Origin: Saccharopolyspora_C sp040643635
Lineage (GTDB): Bacteria > Actinomycetota > Actinomycetes > Mycobacteriales > Pseudonocardiaceae
NCBI RefSeq assembly: GCF_040643635.1
Contig: NZ_JBEYUS010000009.1
Coordinates: 1-64,000, forward strand
Direction of reading: 5' to 3'
Length of the DNA: 64,000 bases
Shown in pieces: positions 1 through 8,808 of the stretch. Under the pieces are notes generated by a model. It worked only from the letters and a program-made list of their open reading frames with translations. It made no database searches and was not told the origin of the DNA. Made by a program: the position numbers and the translations under genes. Positions within the stretch are counted from its first letter, which is position 1; every line of letters begins with the position of its first letter.

Positions 1-147
1 AACCTCAGCGGTTCCCTCGCTGCGGGATCGATTTCACCGGTGGCTCCGCCACAGGAGAAATCGCTGTCCTCGCGAGGGAACCGCTGAGAACCCGCTGCGG
101 TGCCGGTGTCTTGCGTGGTCGCCGCTCAGCGGCTTCGCCGCTGACAG
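1..147. repeat. Composite palindromic repeat, copy 1
   Basis: A near-perfect palindrome has 17-bp arms at 4-20 and 72-88 (CTCAGCGGTTCCCTCGC and its complement). Nested pairings lie at 29-35/57-63 and 40-44/48-52. A separate hairpin follows at 126-133/137-144 (TCAGCGGC, TTC loop). The same composite occurs inverted at 54319-54474 and degenerate at 18233-18341. The copy may begin before the window. It resembles a REP/BIME-type extragenic element, but no transposase is visible. The remaining bases up to the gene at 416 hold no other feature I can support. Confidence 0.8.
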
Positions 148-415
148 GAAGACGGCACGGCCCGTCGGGTGGGCCATCGGGTTCTTTCGGGGTGTCGGCG
201 GTGGGTGCCTGCGGTGCCGTCGCCCGCTCGCCCGCCCGGCCCGCGCGGCCGGGCGGGTTTCGGCGTGTCGGGTGGGGAGTTCCGGGCTTCTCTCCTGGTC
301 CCCGAGGGGTGGTTCCGCGCTGGAGCGGTTCGGTGACCGCGCGTGGATCACAGCGTGCACGCGGAGTACTACAGTGTGCGGACGGCTTCTCGGCGGCGGC
401 AGGAAGATCACACGT

Positions 416-1297
416 ATGAGCGTCTCGGGCAAGGACCCGTACCCACCGCAAACCGCGGACTTGACCAAGCCCAGCGTGGCCCGGGTGTACGACTGGTACC
501 TCGGCGGCGACGCGAACTGGGCCATCGACCGCGCCTTCGGGCGCAGCGTCATCGACAAGTACCCGCTGCTGCGCCCGATCGCGATCAGCAACCGGCTGTT
601 CCTGCACCGCGCGGTGCGGCGGCTGGTCGCGCACGGCGTGCACCAGTTCATCGACATCGGATCCGGCGTGCCGACGATGGGCAACACGCACTCGGTGGCC
701 GAGGAGATCGAACCGGACTCGCGCGTCGTCTACATCGACAACGAGCCGGTCGCCGTCGCGCACTCCAAGGTGCTGCTGGACAAGCACGGCGACCCGAACC
801 GGCACGCCGCCGTCAACGCGGACCTGCGCAACCCGGACAAGCTGTGGCAGCGCGCGCTCGAAACCGGCGTGCTGGACCTGGAGAAGCCGATCGCGGTGCT
901 GCTCATCGCGGTCCTGCACGTCCAGCAGTTCGGACCCGACGGCACCGACGTCTCCGAGCAGGTCGTCGCCCGCTACCGCGAGTTGGTGCCGCCCGGCTCG
1001 TACCTCGTGATCTCGCACATCACCGACGACGGGGTGCTGCCGGAGATGGAGGACAAGCTCGCGGGCATCAAGGCCATGTACGACCGCTCCTCCAGCCCGG
1101 TGATCTGGCGGCCCCGCAAGGACATCGAAGGCCTGCTCGGCGACTTCGAGCTGATGGAACCGGGCATGGCCTGGACGTCCGAGTGGCACCCGGAGGACCG
1201 CAGCCCCAACCACACCAAGGACCTCGGGTTCGAGCACCCCGAGCAGTCCGGGATCTGGGCGGGAGTCGGGCGCAAACCGCTCAAGCCGCGCGGCTAG
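416..1297 (+). CDS. SAM-dependent methyltransferase (Methyltransf_19 / SAV2177 family)
   Basis: A 293-residue protein matching the actinobacterial SAV2177-like S-adenosylmethionine methyltransferase family. It has the early motif VARVYDWYLGGDANW, a glycine-rich cofactor site IDIGSGVPTMGN followed by an acidic YIDNEP strand, and a C-terminal GIWAGVGRKP. Family members are about 260-290 residues, so it is full length. The ATG at 416 is chosen because AGGAAG sits about 9 bases upstream and the family motif starts soon after; longer in-frame starts would add an unrelated tail. Family members abound in actinomycetes and their substrates are mostly unknown, so no reaction beyond SAM-dependent methylation is proposed. 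It appears monocistronic, about 70 bases ahead of the aminotransferase gene. Confidence 0.85.
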   Translation: MSVSGKDPYPPQTADLTKPSVARVYDWYLGGDANWAIDRAFGRSVIDKYPLLRPIAISNRLFLHRAVRRLVAHGVHQFIDIGSGVPTMGNTHSVAEEIEPDSRVVYIDNEPVAVAHSKVLLDKHGDPNRHAAVNADLRNPDKLWQRALETGVLDLEKPIAVLLIAVLHVQQFGPDGTDVSEQVVARYRELVPPGSYLVISHITDDGVLPEMEDKLAGIKAMYDRSSSPVIWRPRKDIEGLLGDFELMEPGMAWTSEWHPEDRSPNHTKDLGFEHPEQSGIWAGVGRKPLKPRG

Positions 1298-1367
1298 CAC
1301 CCTTGCCGTCCCGCCACCGATCGTTAGGCTCGGCGTCGCACACGTGGCGCCGAGCCGGGAGCGGACA

Positions 1368-2666
1368 GTGGACGACCAGGACTTCTGGCGGTTCGCCGCC
1401 GACCACCTCGTCAGGTACGGCGGGCCCTTCACCCCGCGGATCATCGAGCGGGCCGAGGGCGCGCACGTCCACGACTCGGACGGGAACGCCATCCTGGACT
1501 TCACGTCCGGGCAGATGAGCGCGCTGCTCGGCCACGCGCACCCGGACGTGGTGCGCGCGGCGGGGGACGCGGTCGCGAACCTCGGCCACCTGTACTCGGG
1601 AATGCTGAGCAGGCCGGTCGTGGAGCTCGGCAGGCGGCTCGCCGCGACGCTGCCGGACCCGCTGGAGCGGATGCTGCTGCTGAGCACCGGCGCCGAGTCC
1701 AACGAGGCCGCCATCAAGATGGCGAAGCTGCACACCGGCGGCTACGAGGTCGTCGCCTTCGACCGCTCCTGGCACGGCATGACCTCCGGTGCCGCGGCCG
1801 CCACGTTCTCCGCGGGCCGCCGCGGGTACGGGCCGCCGGTGCCCGGGAACCTGACGTTGCCGACGCCGGACGCCTACCGCTCGCCGTTCCGGCACGCCGA
1901 CGGCTCCTACGACTGGGAGTCCGAACTGGACTACGGCTTCCGGCTCGTCGATCAGCAGTCCACCGGGAACTTCGCCGCCTGCGTGGTGGAACCGATCCTG
2001 TCCTCCGGCGGCATCATCGAACTCCCCGCGGGCTACCTGGCGAAGCTGCGCGAGCACTGCGACCGGCGCGGCATGCTGCTGGTCCTCGACGAGGCGCAGA
2101 CCGGCCTCGGCCGCACCGGCACGATGTACGCGTTCGAACGCGACGGCGTGGTGCCGGACCTGCTGACGCTGTCGAAGACGCTCGGCGCGGGCATCCCGGT
2201 CGCCGCGGTGCTGACCTCGCCGGAGATCGAGGAGTCCTGCCACGAGCGGGGATTCCTGTTCTTCACCACCCACGTGTCCGATCCGCTCGCCGCCTCGGTG
2301 GCGCTGGCCGTGCTCGACGTGCTGGAGCGCGACGACCTGGTGTCCCGGGCCGCGCTGCTCGGCAAGGAGCTGCGGTCCCGGCTGCTGGACCTGCAGGACC
2401 GGTACGAGGTGGTGGGGGACGTGCGCGGTCGCGGCCTGCTGCAGGGCATCGAGCTGGTGACGGACAAGGCGAGCAAGACCCCGGCCGACGACCTCGGCCG
2501 CGCCGTCACCGCCGCCTGCCTGGAGCGGGGGCTGCACGTGAACATCGTGCAGCTGCCCGGCATGGGCGGGATCTTCCGCATCGCGCCGCCGCTGACCATC
2601 GCGGACGCCGACCTGCACGAGGGCGTGGACCGGCTGGAGGCGGCGCTGCGCGCGGTGGTGGGGTAG
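1368..2666 (+). CDS. dgdA: 2,2-dialkylglycine decarboxylase (class III PLP aminotransferase)
   Basis: A 432-residue fold-type I PLP enzyme. It resembles the Burkholderia cepacia 2,2-dialkylglycine decarboxylase along its whole length, with blocks such as LDFTSGQMSA, LLLSTGAESNEAAIKMAK, LSKTLGAG and GGIFRIAPPLT. The residues that define that enzyme are in place: Gln49, Trp135, Met138, the PLP lysine Lys270 and Arg404 (Q52, W138, M141, K272 and R406 in the known protein). The reaction is decarboxylation of 2,2-dialkylglycines such as 2-aminoisobutyrate, coupled to transamination of pyruvate. The GTG at 1368 has GGGAG at 1357-1361; a GTG at 1344 is possible but less well placed. No DgdR-type regulator is adjacent. 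A related class III aminotransferase activity cannot be excluded, but the site residues argue for this one. Confidence 0.88.
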   Translation: MDDQDFWRFAADHLVRYGGPFTPRIIERAEGAHVHDSDGNAILDFTSGQMSALLGHAHPDVVRAAGDAVANLGHLYSGMLSRPVVELGRRLAATLPDPLERMLLLSTGAESNEAAIKMAKLHTGGYEVVAFDRSWHGMTSGAAAATFSAGRRGYGPPVPGNLTLPTPDAYRSPFRHADGSYDWESELDYGFRLVDQQSTGNFAACVVEPILSSGGIIELPAGYLAKLREHCDRRGMLLVLDEAQTGLGRTGTMYAFERDGVVPDLLTLSKTLGAGIPVAAVLTSPEIEESCHERGFLFFTTHVSDPLAASVALAVLDVLERDDLVSRAALLGKELRSRLLDLQDRYEVVGDVRGRGLLQGIELVTDKASKTPADDLGRAVTAACLERGLHVNIVQLPGMGGIFRIAPPLTIADADLHEGVDRLEAALRAVVG

Positions 2667-2767
2667 GGGACTTCCTCGCGGGCTCGCGGGCTCGCGAGGC
2701 TCACGGGCTCACGGGTTTGCGGGACGTGGGCCAGGAGCCGCGGACGGCGGGCCGCGGACCAGCCGCC

Positions 2768-3355
2768 TTACGGCCGGAGGCCGAGCAGGGTGCGGGTCAC
2801 CGCGCGGGCGCCGTCCAACGGGCCGAGCTCGCGGCGGACCTTCGCGAGCACGCTGGCGCCGAGCCACAGCTCGTACAGGGCTTCGGCGAGCACGCGGGAT
2901 TCGCCCTGCGGCGCCAGCGATCCGTCCTCCCGGCCGCCGGTGATCGCGATCTCCAGCCGGTCGATCACCGCGGTCGTGCCCGCCTGCAGCGAGCGCCGCA
3001 TCGGCTCGGACAGGTCGGCGACCTCCGCGCCGAGCTTCACCGCCAGGCACCGCCCCTGGCAGTCGTCCAGGCCCTGGGTGTCGTGCCAGGAGTCCCAGTA
3101 GCGCAGCAGCCGCGTCGCCCAGTCCGCGCCGGGTTCGGCGAGCATCCGGTCCACCTCGGCCAGGTACTCCGCGAAGTACTTGTCGAGCACGGCCTCGCCG
3201 AAGGAGTCCTTCGACCCGAAGTAGTGGTAGAAGGACCCCTTCGGCACGCCCACCTCGGTGAGCACCTCCTTGATGCCCACCGCCGCGTAGCCCTTGTTCG
3301 CGAAGATCCGCTGCGCGGCGTCCAGCAGCGCGGTGCGGGTGTCCTTCCTGGTCAT
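2768..3355 (-). CDS. TetR family repressor, NemR/AcuR-like
   Basis: A 195-residue TetR regulator. Residues 5-50 form the DNA-binding domain (TRTALLDAAQRIFANKGYAA, with recognition helix VPKGSFYHYFGSKD). The C-terminal ligand domain has the ELWLGASVLAKVRRE pattern common in the NemR/AcuR branch that senses reactive electrophiles. It starts 38 bases after the DJ-1/PfpI stop on the same strand, so the two are probably co-transcribed. A TetR-type palindrome lies just upstream of that pair, suggesting autoregulation. Cysteines near the middle (DDCQGRC) could be redox sensors, which is inference. The ATG at 3355 has only a weak ribosome binding site. Confidence 0.85.
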   Translation of the reverse strand: MTRKDTRTALLDAAQRIFANKGYAAVGIKEVLTEVGVPKGSFYHYFGSKDSFGEAVLDKYFAEYLAEVDRMLAEPGADWATRLLRYWDSWHDTQGLDDCQGRCLAVKLGAEVADLSEPMRRSLQAGTTAVIDRLEIAITGGREDGSLAPQGESRVLAEALYELWLGASVLAKVRRELGPLDGARAVTRTLLGLRP

Positions 3356-3393
3356 GGGCGCCAAGGTTACCCAGCCGCTGGAACGGTCTCCGG

Positions 3394-4071
3394 TCAGGAG
3401 AGCAGTGCGAGCAGCTCGTCGGCGGCCGCGGCCGAGGACGCGGGGTTCTGGCCGGTGATGAGCAGGCCGTCGCGCAGCACGTAGGACGACCAGTCCGGGC
3501 CCTGCGAGAAGTCGCCGCCGAGGGACTTCAGCTCGTCCTCCACCAGGAACGGCACGACCTCGGTGAGCTGCACCGCGGCCTCCTCGGAGTCGGTGAACCC
3601 GGTGACGCGCTTGCCGCGCACCAGCGGGGAACCGTCCGGGTTCACGACGTGCCGCAGCACGCCGGGGGCGTGGCAGACGAGCGCGACCGGTTTTCCGGCG
3701 CCCAGCACGTCCTGGATCAGCCGGATCGAGTGCTGGTCCTCGGCGAGGTCCCAGAGCGGGCCGTGCCCGCCGGGGTAGAAGACGGCGTCGAAGTCGTCGG
3801 CGGACACCGAGTCCAGCCGGACCGTGGCGGCGAGCGCGGCGGTCGCCTGCGGATCGGCTTCGAAGCGCCGGGTCGCGTCGGTCTGCGCGTCGGGTGCACT
3901 GCTGTTCGGGTCGAGCGGGGGTGCGCCGCCCTGCGGGGAGGCGAGCACCAGTTCGGCGCCGGCGTCCTGCAGGCGGTAGTAGGGCGCGGCGAGCTCTTCC
4001 AGCCAGAAACCGGTCTGGTTCCCGGTGTCGCCGAGGCGGTCGTGCGAGGTGAGGACGATCAAGACCTTCAT
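3394..4071 (-). CDS. DJ-1/PfpI family protein (glyoxalase III / Hsp31-like)
   Basis: A 225-residue class I glutamine amidotransferase-like protein of the DJ-1/PfpI superfamily. It has the fold start KVLIVLTSHDRLGDTGNQTG, the FYPGGHGPLWDL loop and the nucleophile elbow VCHAPG with Cys133-His134. The GxTGxW-like N-terminal signature and size fit the Hsp31/YDR533C type, whose members act as glutathione-independent glyoxalases or deglycases on methylglyoxal. Pairing with a NemR-like TetR gene fits an aldehyde or electrophile stress role, as in the enteric nemR-gloA arrangement. Substrate specificity is not decidable from sequence. Confidence 0.85.
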   Translation of the reverse strand: MKVLIVLTSHDRLGDTGNQTGFWLEELAAPYYRLQDAGAELVLASPQGGAPPLDPNSSAPDAQTDATRRFEADPQATAALAATVRLDSVSADDFDAVFYPGGHGPLWDLAEDQHSIRLIQDVLGAGKPVALVCHAPGVLRHVVNPDGSPLVRGKRVTGFTDSEEAAVQLTEVVPFLVEDELKSLGGDFSQGPDWSSYVLRDGLLITGQNPASSAAAADELLALLS

Positions 4072-4149
4072 GAGCTGCTTTCCACGTCGGCTGCGGTTCG
4101 GTCGGGCGGGGCCCGCGTCCGGGGTTCCCCGTCCGGCCGATCTCTATTC

Positions 4150-4164
4150 TAGACGACCGGTCTA
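4150..4164. promoter_or_regulatory. Candidate TetR operator upstream of the DJ-1/PfpI-TetR pair
   Basis: TAGACGACCGGTCTA has inverted arms TAGAC (4150-4154) and GTCTA (4160-4164). It resembles NemR/AcuR-type operators of the TAGAC..GTCTA form. It lies about 80 bases upstream of the DJ-1/PfpI start and overlaps the stop codon (4162-4164) of the upstream PBP gene. Assignment to the adjacent TetR protein is inference. Confidence 0.55.
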
Positions 4165-5922
4165 CTGATCTGTCGGGGGTGCGTCGGCGACACCGGTGAC
4201 GCGGCCCAGGTCGAACAGGCGCCAGATGTCGTCGGTCGCGTTCGTCCCGTCCAACGGGCGCCCGTCCGTGCCGACCAGCGGCCGCTGCCGGTTCTGCTCG
4301 TCCGCGGCGCTGAGCACCACCGAGGTCGACAGCCACGGGTTGAACCCGTTCGTCCACGCCGTCATCGAGTGGTACCAGCCGCGCTCCACCACTTGGCGCG
4401 CCGATCCGCGCCGGTCCGCCGACCCCGGCCACTGGGCACCGGCGATCTCGTCCGCGAGCGCCGCCGAGTCGGCGGCGTCCGCGGCGAACGCGGGTCGCGG
4501 TGCGGACTCGGCGGACAGCACCACCCGGCCCTCCTTGTCCCGGATCTCGCCCAGCATCCGCGGCTTCCGCTCCTGCCCGTTCGCGGCGATCGTCGCGTAG
4601 GCGTGCGCGACGTCGACGGCGCTGACCGGCTGCTCGCCCGCCTCCAGCCGCTCGAAGAAGTCCGGGCCGGACCGCCACGCGCCGGTGTCGAAGCCGAGTC
4701 GCGCCGCGGTCTGCTCGACCTGTTCCTGCGCGCCGGTGCACTCCCGTTCGCAGGGCGCCACCTGCGCGACCCGCGGCGGCGGGGGCCGCAGGAACGGCAC
4801 GAACGGTTCGAACGCCGTGCCCGGGTACTGCGGTGCCGCGGCCCAGTCGTAGCCGCCCGGTGCCGCGGTGCCGCTGTGGTAGGCGCGCACCTCGCCGGTG
4901 CCGGGCTCGATCGCGACCAGCGCCGCGTGCGATCCCGGCGCACGGGCGGTCACCTCGGCGACGGCCTCCTCCGCCGAGCGCTGCGCGACGGAGTCGATGG
5001 TGGTGACGACCGAGTAGCCGCCGCGCTGCAAGGTGTCCTCGGTGAAGCCCGCCCGCTCGGCCTCCTCCAGCACCTGCTGGCGGATCTCGTAGGTGGTGCC
5101 GGACAGCGATTCGCCGCGCCAGGCGAAGCGCTCCCGGGTGGCGGGCATCCGCATCGCCGCGCCCTGCGCCTCGTCGACCAGGTCGTGCCCGCGCAGCTGC
5201 CCGGCGACGTACTCCCAGCGGGCCCGGCCCTGCTCCGGGTCGTAGGCGGGGTCGTTCTCCGTCGGGCGCTGCACCATCCCGGCCAGCAGCGCCGATTCGC
5301 TCGGGTCCAGGTCGGCGGGCCGCTTGCCGAAGTACGCGTCGGCCGCCGCGTGCACCCCGTACGCGCCGCGGCCGTAGTAGGCGGTGTTCAGGTAGGCCTG
5401 CAGGATCTCGTCCTTGGGCAGCTCGTTGGTCACCTTGACCGCGAGCACGACCTCCTTGAACTTGCGCGTGTAGCTGTGCTCGTCGGCGCCGGTGGCGAGC
5501 TTGACGTACTGCTGGGTGAGCGTGGAGCCGCCGCCGACGCCCCCGGTGACCTGCGACCACGCGGCCCGCAGGATGCCGATCGGGTCGAACCCGCTGTTGC
5601 GGTAGAACGAGATGTCCTCGGCGGCGAGGGTCGCGTTGCGCATCGGCTCCGACACCTCCGCGCGCAGGTCGTCGACCATGGTCCGGTTCCCCGAGGACGG
5701 CACGATCCGGGTCAGCTCGGTGCCGTCGGAGTGCGCGATCAGCACCGACTGATCGGTGCGGGCCGCGATCTCGACCGGGTCCGGGATGGGCCACACCAGG
5801 TAGCCGACGCCGAACGCGGTCCCGCCGGCCAGCAGCAGCGCGGCGCACGCGATCAGCACGCCCGCGAGCGCGCGGCGCCACCGCTTCCGCGGCGGGCGGG
5901 CCGCGGTCGTGTCCTCGTCCAT
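4162..5922 (-). CDS. Class A PBP-like peptidoglycan glycosyltransferase with degenerate transpeptidase domain
   Basis: A 586-residue membrane protein with a basic N-terminus, a TM segment at about 18-42 and a GT51 domain. The GT motifs are intact: AAEDISFY (catalytic Glu102), GGSTLTQQYVKL, RKFKEVVLA and KDEILQAYLNTAYYGRGAYG. A transpeptidase-like region follows, but its catalytic motifs are broken. The expected PGSTFKPF is PGTAFEPF (Thr369, Glu372 in place of the nucleophilic Ser and Lys), and no KTG is present before the AWTNGFNPWLSTSV strand. It should therefore polymerise glycan from lipid II but not cross-link. A proline-rich insert with two cysteines (PCEREC) follows the dead SxxK site. 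It is shorter than PonA-type PBPs and lacks PASTA repeats. The ATG at 5922 has no strong ribosome binding site. Confidence 0.82.
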   Translation of the reverse strand: MDEDTTAARPPRKRWRRALAGVLIACAALLLAGGTAFGVGYLVWPIPDPVEIAARTDQSVLIAHSDGTELTRIVPSSGNRTMVDDLRAEVSEPMRNATLAAEDISFYRNSGFDPIGILRAAWSQVTGGVGGGSTLTQQYVKLATGADEHSYTRKFKEVVLAVKVTNELPKDEILQAYLNTAYYGRGAYGVHAAADAYFGKRPADLDPSESALLAGMVQRPTENDPAYDPEQGRARWEYVAGQLRGHDLVDEAQGAAMRMPATRERFAWRGESLSGTTYEIRQQVLEEAERAGFTEDTLQRGGYSVVTTIDSVAQRSAEEAVAEVTARAPGSHAALVAIEPGTGEVRAYHSGTAAPGGYDWAAAPQYPGTAFEPFVPFLRPPPPRVAQVAPCERECTGAQEQVEQTAARLGFDTGAWRSGPDFFERLEAGEQPVSAVDVAHAYATIAANGQERKPRMLGEIRDKEGRVVLSAESAPRPAFAADAADSAALADEIAGAQWPGSADRRGSARQVVERGWYHSMTAWTNGFNPWLSTSVVLSAADEQNRQRPLVGTDGRPLDGTNATDDIWRLFDLGRVTGVADAPPTDQ

Positions 5923-5975
5923 CCAGGTGATCTTGCCGGTTCCGCGCCGGATGTTCCATCGGTTCGGCGCAGATC

Positions 5976-6049
5976 GCGGTGTCTGCGGTGTCTGCGGTGT
6001 CGGCGGTGGTGTCGGCGGGCGTCGGCGGTGTCGGCTGGTGTCAGCGGTG
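5976..6049. repeat. Short degenerate tandem repeat
   Basis: Runs of a 9-base unit close to GCGGTGTCT/G, drifting into GTCGGCG-type units, lie in the 224-base gap between the aconitase stop and the PBP start. No gene is visible there. The repeat may be simple slippage. Confidence 0.5.
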
Positions 6050-6146
6050 GAACCGGGTGGTCTCGGCGAGCGCGGCGCGGGGCATCCGCAGCGCGTTCGC
6101 CGGATCGGACTCGTCGGCGTAGCCGAAGGAGACGTGCGGTGAGCGC

Positions 6147-8768
6147 TCACCCCAGCGGCAGTGCCCGGCGGATCACGTAGGGGAGGGTGCCGCCGTGTCG
6201 CAGGTAGGCGATCTCGCTGTCCGAATCCATCCGCAGCAGCACGGTGAGCGAGCGCACCGCCCCGTCCCGCCGGGTGATCGCCAAGTGGAGCCGGTTCAAG
6301 CCCGGCACCAGCTCCGCCGGCACCGTCAGGGCGAGCTCGTCGGTGGCGCCGAACCCGTGGTCGGCGGCGGATTCGCCTGGCTCGAACAGCAGCGGCAGCA
6401 CGCCCATGCCGATCAGGTTGCTGCGGTGGATGCGCTCGAAGTTCTCGGCGAGCACCGCGCGCACGCCCAGCAGCGCCTGCGCCTTCGCCGCCCAGTCCCG
6501 GCTGGATCCGGCGCCGTAGTTCCGGCCCGCGACGACGATCAGCGGAATTCCGGCCGCGCGGCAGGACAGCGCGGCGTCGTGCGCGGAAGCCGGTCGCCCG
6601 GCCGCGTCGAGCGCACGGGCACCCGTCTCCGCCTCCGACTCCGGCAGCAGCCGGTTCACCACCGCCCGGTTGGTGAACGCCCCGCGCAGCATCACCTCGT
6701 GGTTGCTGCGCCGGGTGGAGTACTGGTTCAGGTCCTGCGGCGGGGTGCCGCGCTCCCGCAGGTACCGGCCCGCTGCGCTGTCGGCGGGGATGGCTCCTGC
6801 GGGGGAGATGTGGTCGGTGGTGACGTCGTCGCCGAGCAGCAGCAGCACGCGGCCCCCGGCGAACCCGAGCTCCCCGCGCGGCTCCCGGGGCAGGCCCGCC
6901 ACGTACGGCGGCCGGCGGATGTAGGTCGATCCGGGGTCCCACGGGAACCGGGTGCCGCCGGGGGCGCCCAGCTCCCGCCAGTGCGCGGTGCCGTCGCGGA
7001 GCCGGTCGGTGTTGGCGCGGAACATCTCGGGCCGCACCGATTCCGCGACGACCCGGTGCACTTCGTCGTCGGAGGGCCACAGGTCGGCGAGGTGCACCGG
7101 AGCTCCGTCCCGGTCGTGCCCGAGCGGTTCGGACTCGAAGTCGTGCAGCACCGATCCGGCCAGCGCGTAGGCGACGACCAGCGGCGGGGACGCCAGGAAC
7201 GAGTGGCCGATCTTCGGGTTGACCCGCCCGGCGAAGTTGCGGTTGCCGGAGAGCACCGCGGTCGCCGCGAACCCGTCGTCGACCAGCTCGTCCACCACCG
7301 GGTGCAGCGGCCCCGAGTTCCCGATGCAGGTCATGCAGCCGAACCCGGCGACGTGGAACCCGGTGTCGCCGAGTGCGGCCAGCAGCCCGGCCGCGTCGAG
7401 GTAGTCGCTGACGACCCGGGAACCCGGTGACAGCGAGGTCTTCACCCACGGCTTGGCGCGCAGCCCGCGTTCGGCGGCCCGCCGCGCCAGCAGCCCGGCC
7501 TGCACCATCAGCGCCGGGTTCGCCGTGTTGGTGCAGCTGGTGATGGAGGCGATGGCGATGCCGCCCGCCGGGACCGGCTCGTCGAAGGCGCCCACGGCGG
7601 GTTCCTGCTCCCCGGCGGCGGCGCGGAAGGCGGCGGGCACCTGGGACAGCGGGAGCCGCGCGTGCGGCAGCCGGGGCCCGGCGACGCTCGGTTCCACCGC
7701 GTCCAGGTCGAGCGTGAGCAGCTCGTCGTAGACCGGGTCGGGTTCCGCGCCGGTGCGGAACAGCCCCTGCGCCCGCAGGTACGCCGCCACCACGGCCCGG
7801 TGCTCGGCGTCGCGGCCGGTGAGTTCGAGGTAGTCCAGCGCCTGCCGGTCGAACGGGAAGTACGCGCAGGTGGCGCCGTACTCGGGCGCCATGTTCGCCA
7901 CCGCGGCGCGGTCCGCCCAGCCGAGGTCGGCGGCGCCGGGGCCGAAGAACTCGACGAACTTGTCGATGACGCCGTGCGCCCGCAGCACCTCGGTCGCGGT
8001 CAGCGCCAGGTCGGTCGCGGTGACCCCGCTGCGGAGCCGGCCCAGCAGCCGCACGCCGACGACGGTGGGGAACGGGATGACGACGGGCTCGCCGAGCATC
8101 GCCGCCTGCGCCTGCAGCCCGCCGACGCCCCAGCCGACCACCCCGATCGAGTTGATCATCGGGGTGTGGCTGTCGGTGGCCACCAGCAGGTCGGGGTGCA
8201 GGACGGGCACGTCGCCGGATTCGTCCGCCCACACCACGCGCGCGAGGGATTCCATGTTGACCTGGTGGATGATGCCGGTTCCCGGTGGCACGACGCGGAA
8301 GTTCCGCACGCTGCCCTCGGCCCACTTGATGAACTCGTAGCGCTCCCGGTTGCGCCGGAAGTCGATGAGCAGGTTTCGCTCCGCCGCGTCGGCGGTGCCG
8401 TACTCCTCGGTGATGACCGAGTGGTCGACGGTGAGGTCCACCGGGATCGCGGGCTGCAGCAGCTCCGGGTCGCCGCCGAGTTCGGCGATCCCGTCGCGCA
8501 TGCCGGCGAAGTCGGCGAGCGCGGGCAGGCAGGTGGTGTCGTGCAGCATGATCCGGTTCGGGTGCACCGGGACTTCGCAGTCGCCGGTGCGGTCCCGCGC
8601 CCGGCGCAGCACGGCGGGCAGCGCGGCGGGTGCCCGGCGGGCCACGTTCTCCAGCAGCACGCGGATGGCGTGCGGCAGCGCGGCCAGCTCCGCCTCGGAG
8701 GCGATCTCCCGCAGCGGGACGTACCGGTGCGTGCGCTCGCCGACGGTGAGTTCAGCGGTTCCGACCAT
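6147..8768 (-). CDS. acnA: Aconitate hydratase, AcnA/IRP type
   Basis: An 873-residue aconitase. The three 4Fe-4S cysteines are Cys412 (ITSCTNTANPA), Cys478 and Cys481 (FGCMTCIGNSG). The N-terminal motifs NRIMLHDTTC and DLTVDHSV, the VATDSHTPMINSIG block and the C-terminal swivel domain motif NYGAGSSRDWAAKAQ are all present. Family proteins are about 860-940 residues, so this is complete. It interconverts citrate, cis-aconitate and isocitrate. It sits 40 bases downstream of a GntR gene and in line with a tctCBA transporter, so a dedicated isozyme for imported tricarboxylates (citrate, aconitate or tricarballylate-like) is more likely than the housekeeping enzyme. The related AcnD 2-methylcitrate dehydratase is the main alternative, but no prp genes are nearby. 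Confidence 0.88.
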   Translation of the reverse strand: MVGTAELTVGERTHRYVPLREIASEAELAALPHAIRVLLENVARRAPAALPAVLRRARDRTGDCEVPVHPNRIMLHDTTCLPALADFAGMRDGIAELGGDPELLQPAIPVDLTVDHSVITEEYGTADAAERNLLIDFRRNRERYEFIKWAEGSVRNFRVVPPGTGIIHQVNMESLARVVWADESGDVPVLHPDLLVATDSHTPMINSIGVVGWGVGGLQAQAAMLGEPVVIPFPTVVGVRLLGRLRSGVTATDLALTATEVLRAHGVIDKFVEFFGPGAADLGWADRAAVANMAPEYGATCAYFPFDRQALDYLELTGRDAEHRAVVAAYLRAQGLFRTGAEPDPVYDELLTLDLDAVEPSVAGPRLPHARLPLSQVPAAFRAAAGEQEPAVGAFDEPVPAGGIAIASITSCTNTANPALMVQAGLLARRAAERGLRAKPWVKTSLSPGSRVVSDYLDAAGLLAALGDTGFHVAGFGCMTCIGNSGPLHPVVDELVDDGFAATAVLSGNRNFAGRVNPKIGHSFLASPPLVVAYALAGSVLHDFESEPLGHDRDGAPVHLADLWPSDDEVHRVVAESVRPEMFRANTDRLRDGTAHWRELGAPGGTRFPWDPGSTYIRRPPYVAGLPREPRGELGFAGGRVLLLLGDDVTTDHISPAGAIPADSAAGRYLRERGTPPQDLNQYSTRRSNHEVMLRGAFTNRAVVNRLLPESEAETGARALDAAGRPASAHDAALSCRAAGIPLIVVAGRNYGAGSSRDWAAKAQALLGVRAVLAENFERIHRSNLIGMGVLPLLFEPGESAADHGFGATDELALTVPAELVPGLNRLHLAITRRDGAVRSLTVLLRMDSDSEIAYLRHGGTLPYVIRRALPLG

Positions 8769-8808
8769 GGTGTTGATTGTACGAATCCGCGAAGAAAAAC
8801 AAAATGGT

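Noticed and set aside
272..415. N-terminal extension of the methyltransferase to 272
   Set aside because: The added residues do not resemble the family, and AGGAAG sits before the ATG at 416.
5..1735. Long minus-strand frame across the methyltransferase and decarboxylase genes
   Set aside because: Antisense shadow of two well-supported plus-strand genes; its composition is Arg/Asp/Val-rich noise, and one end merely translates the palindromic repeat.
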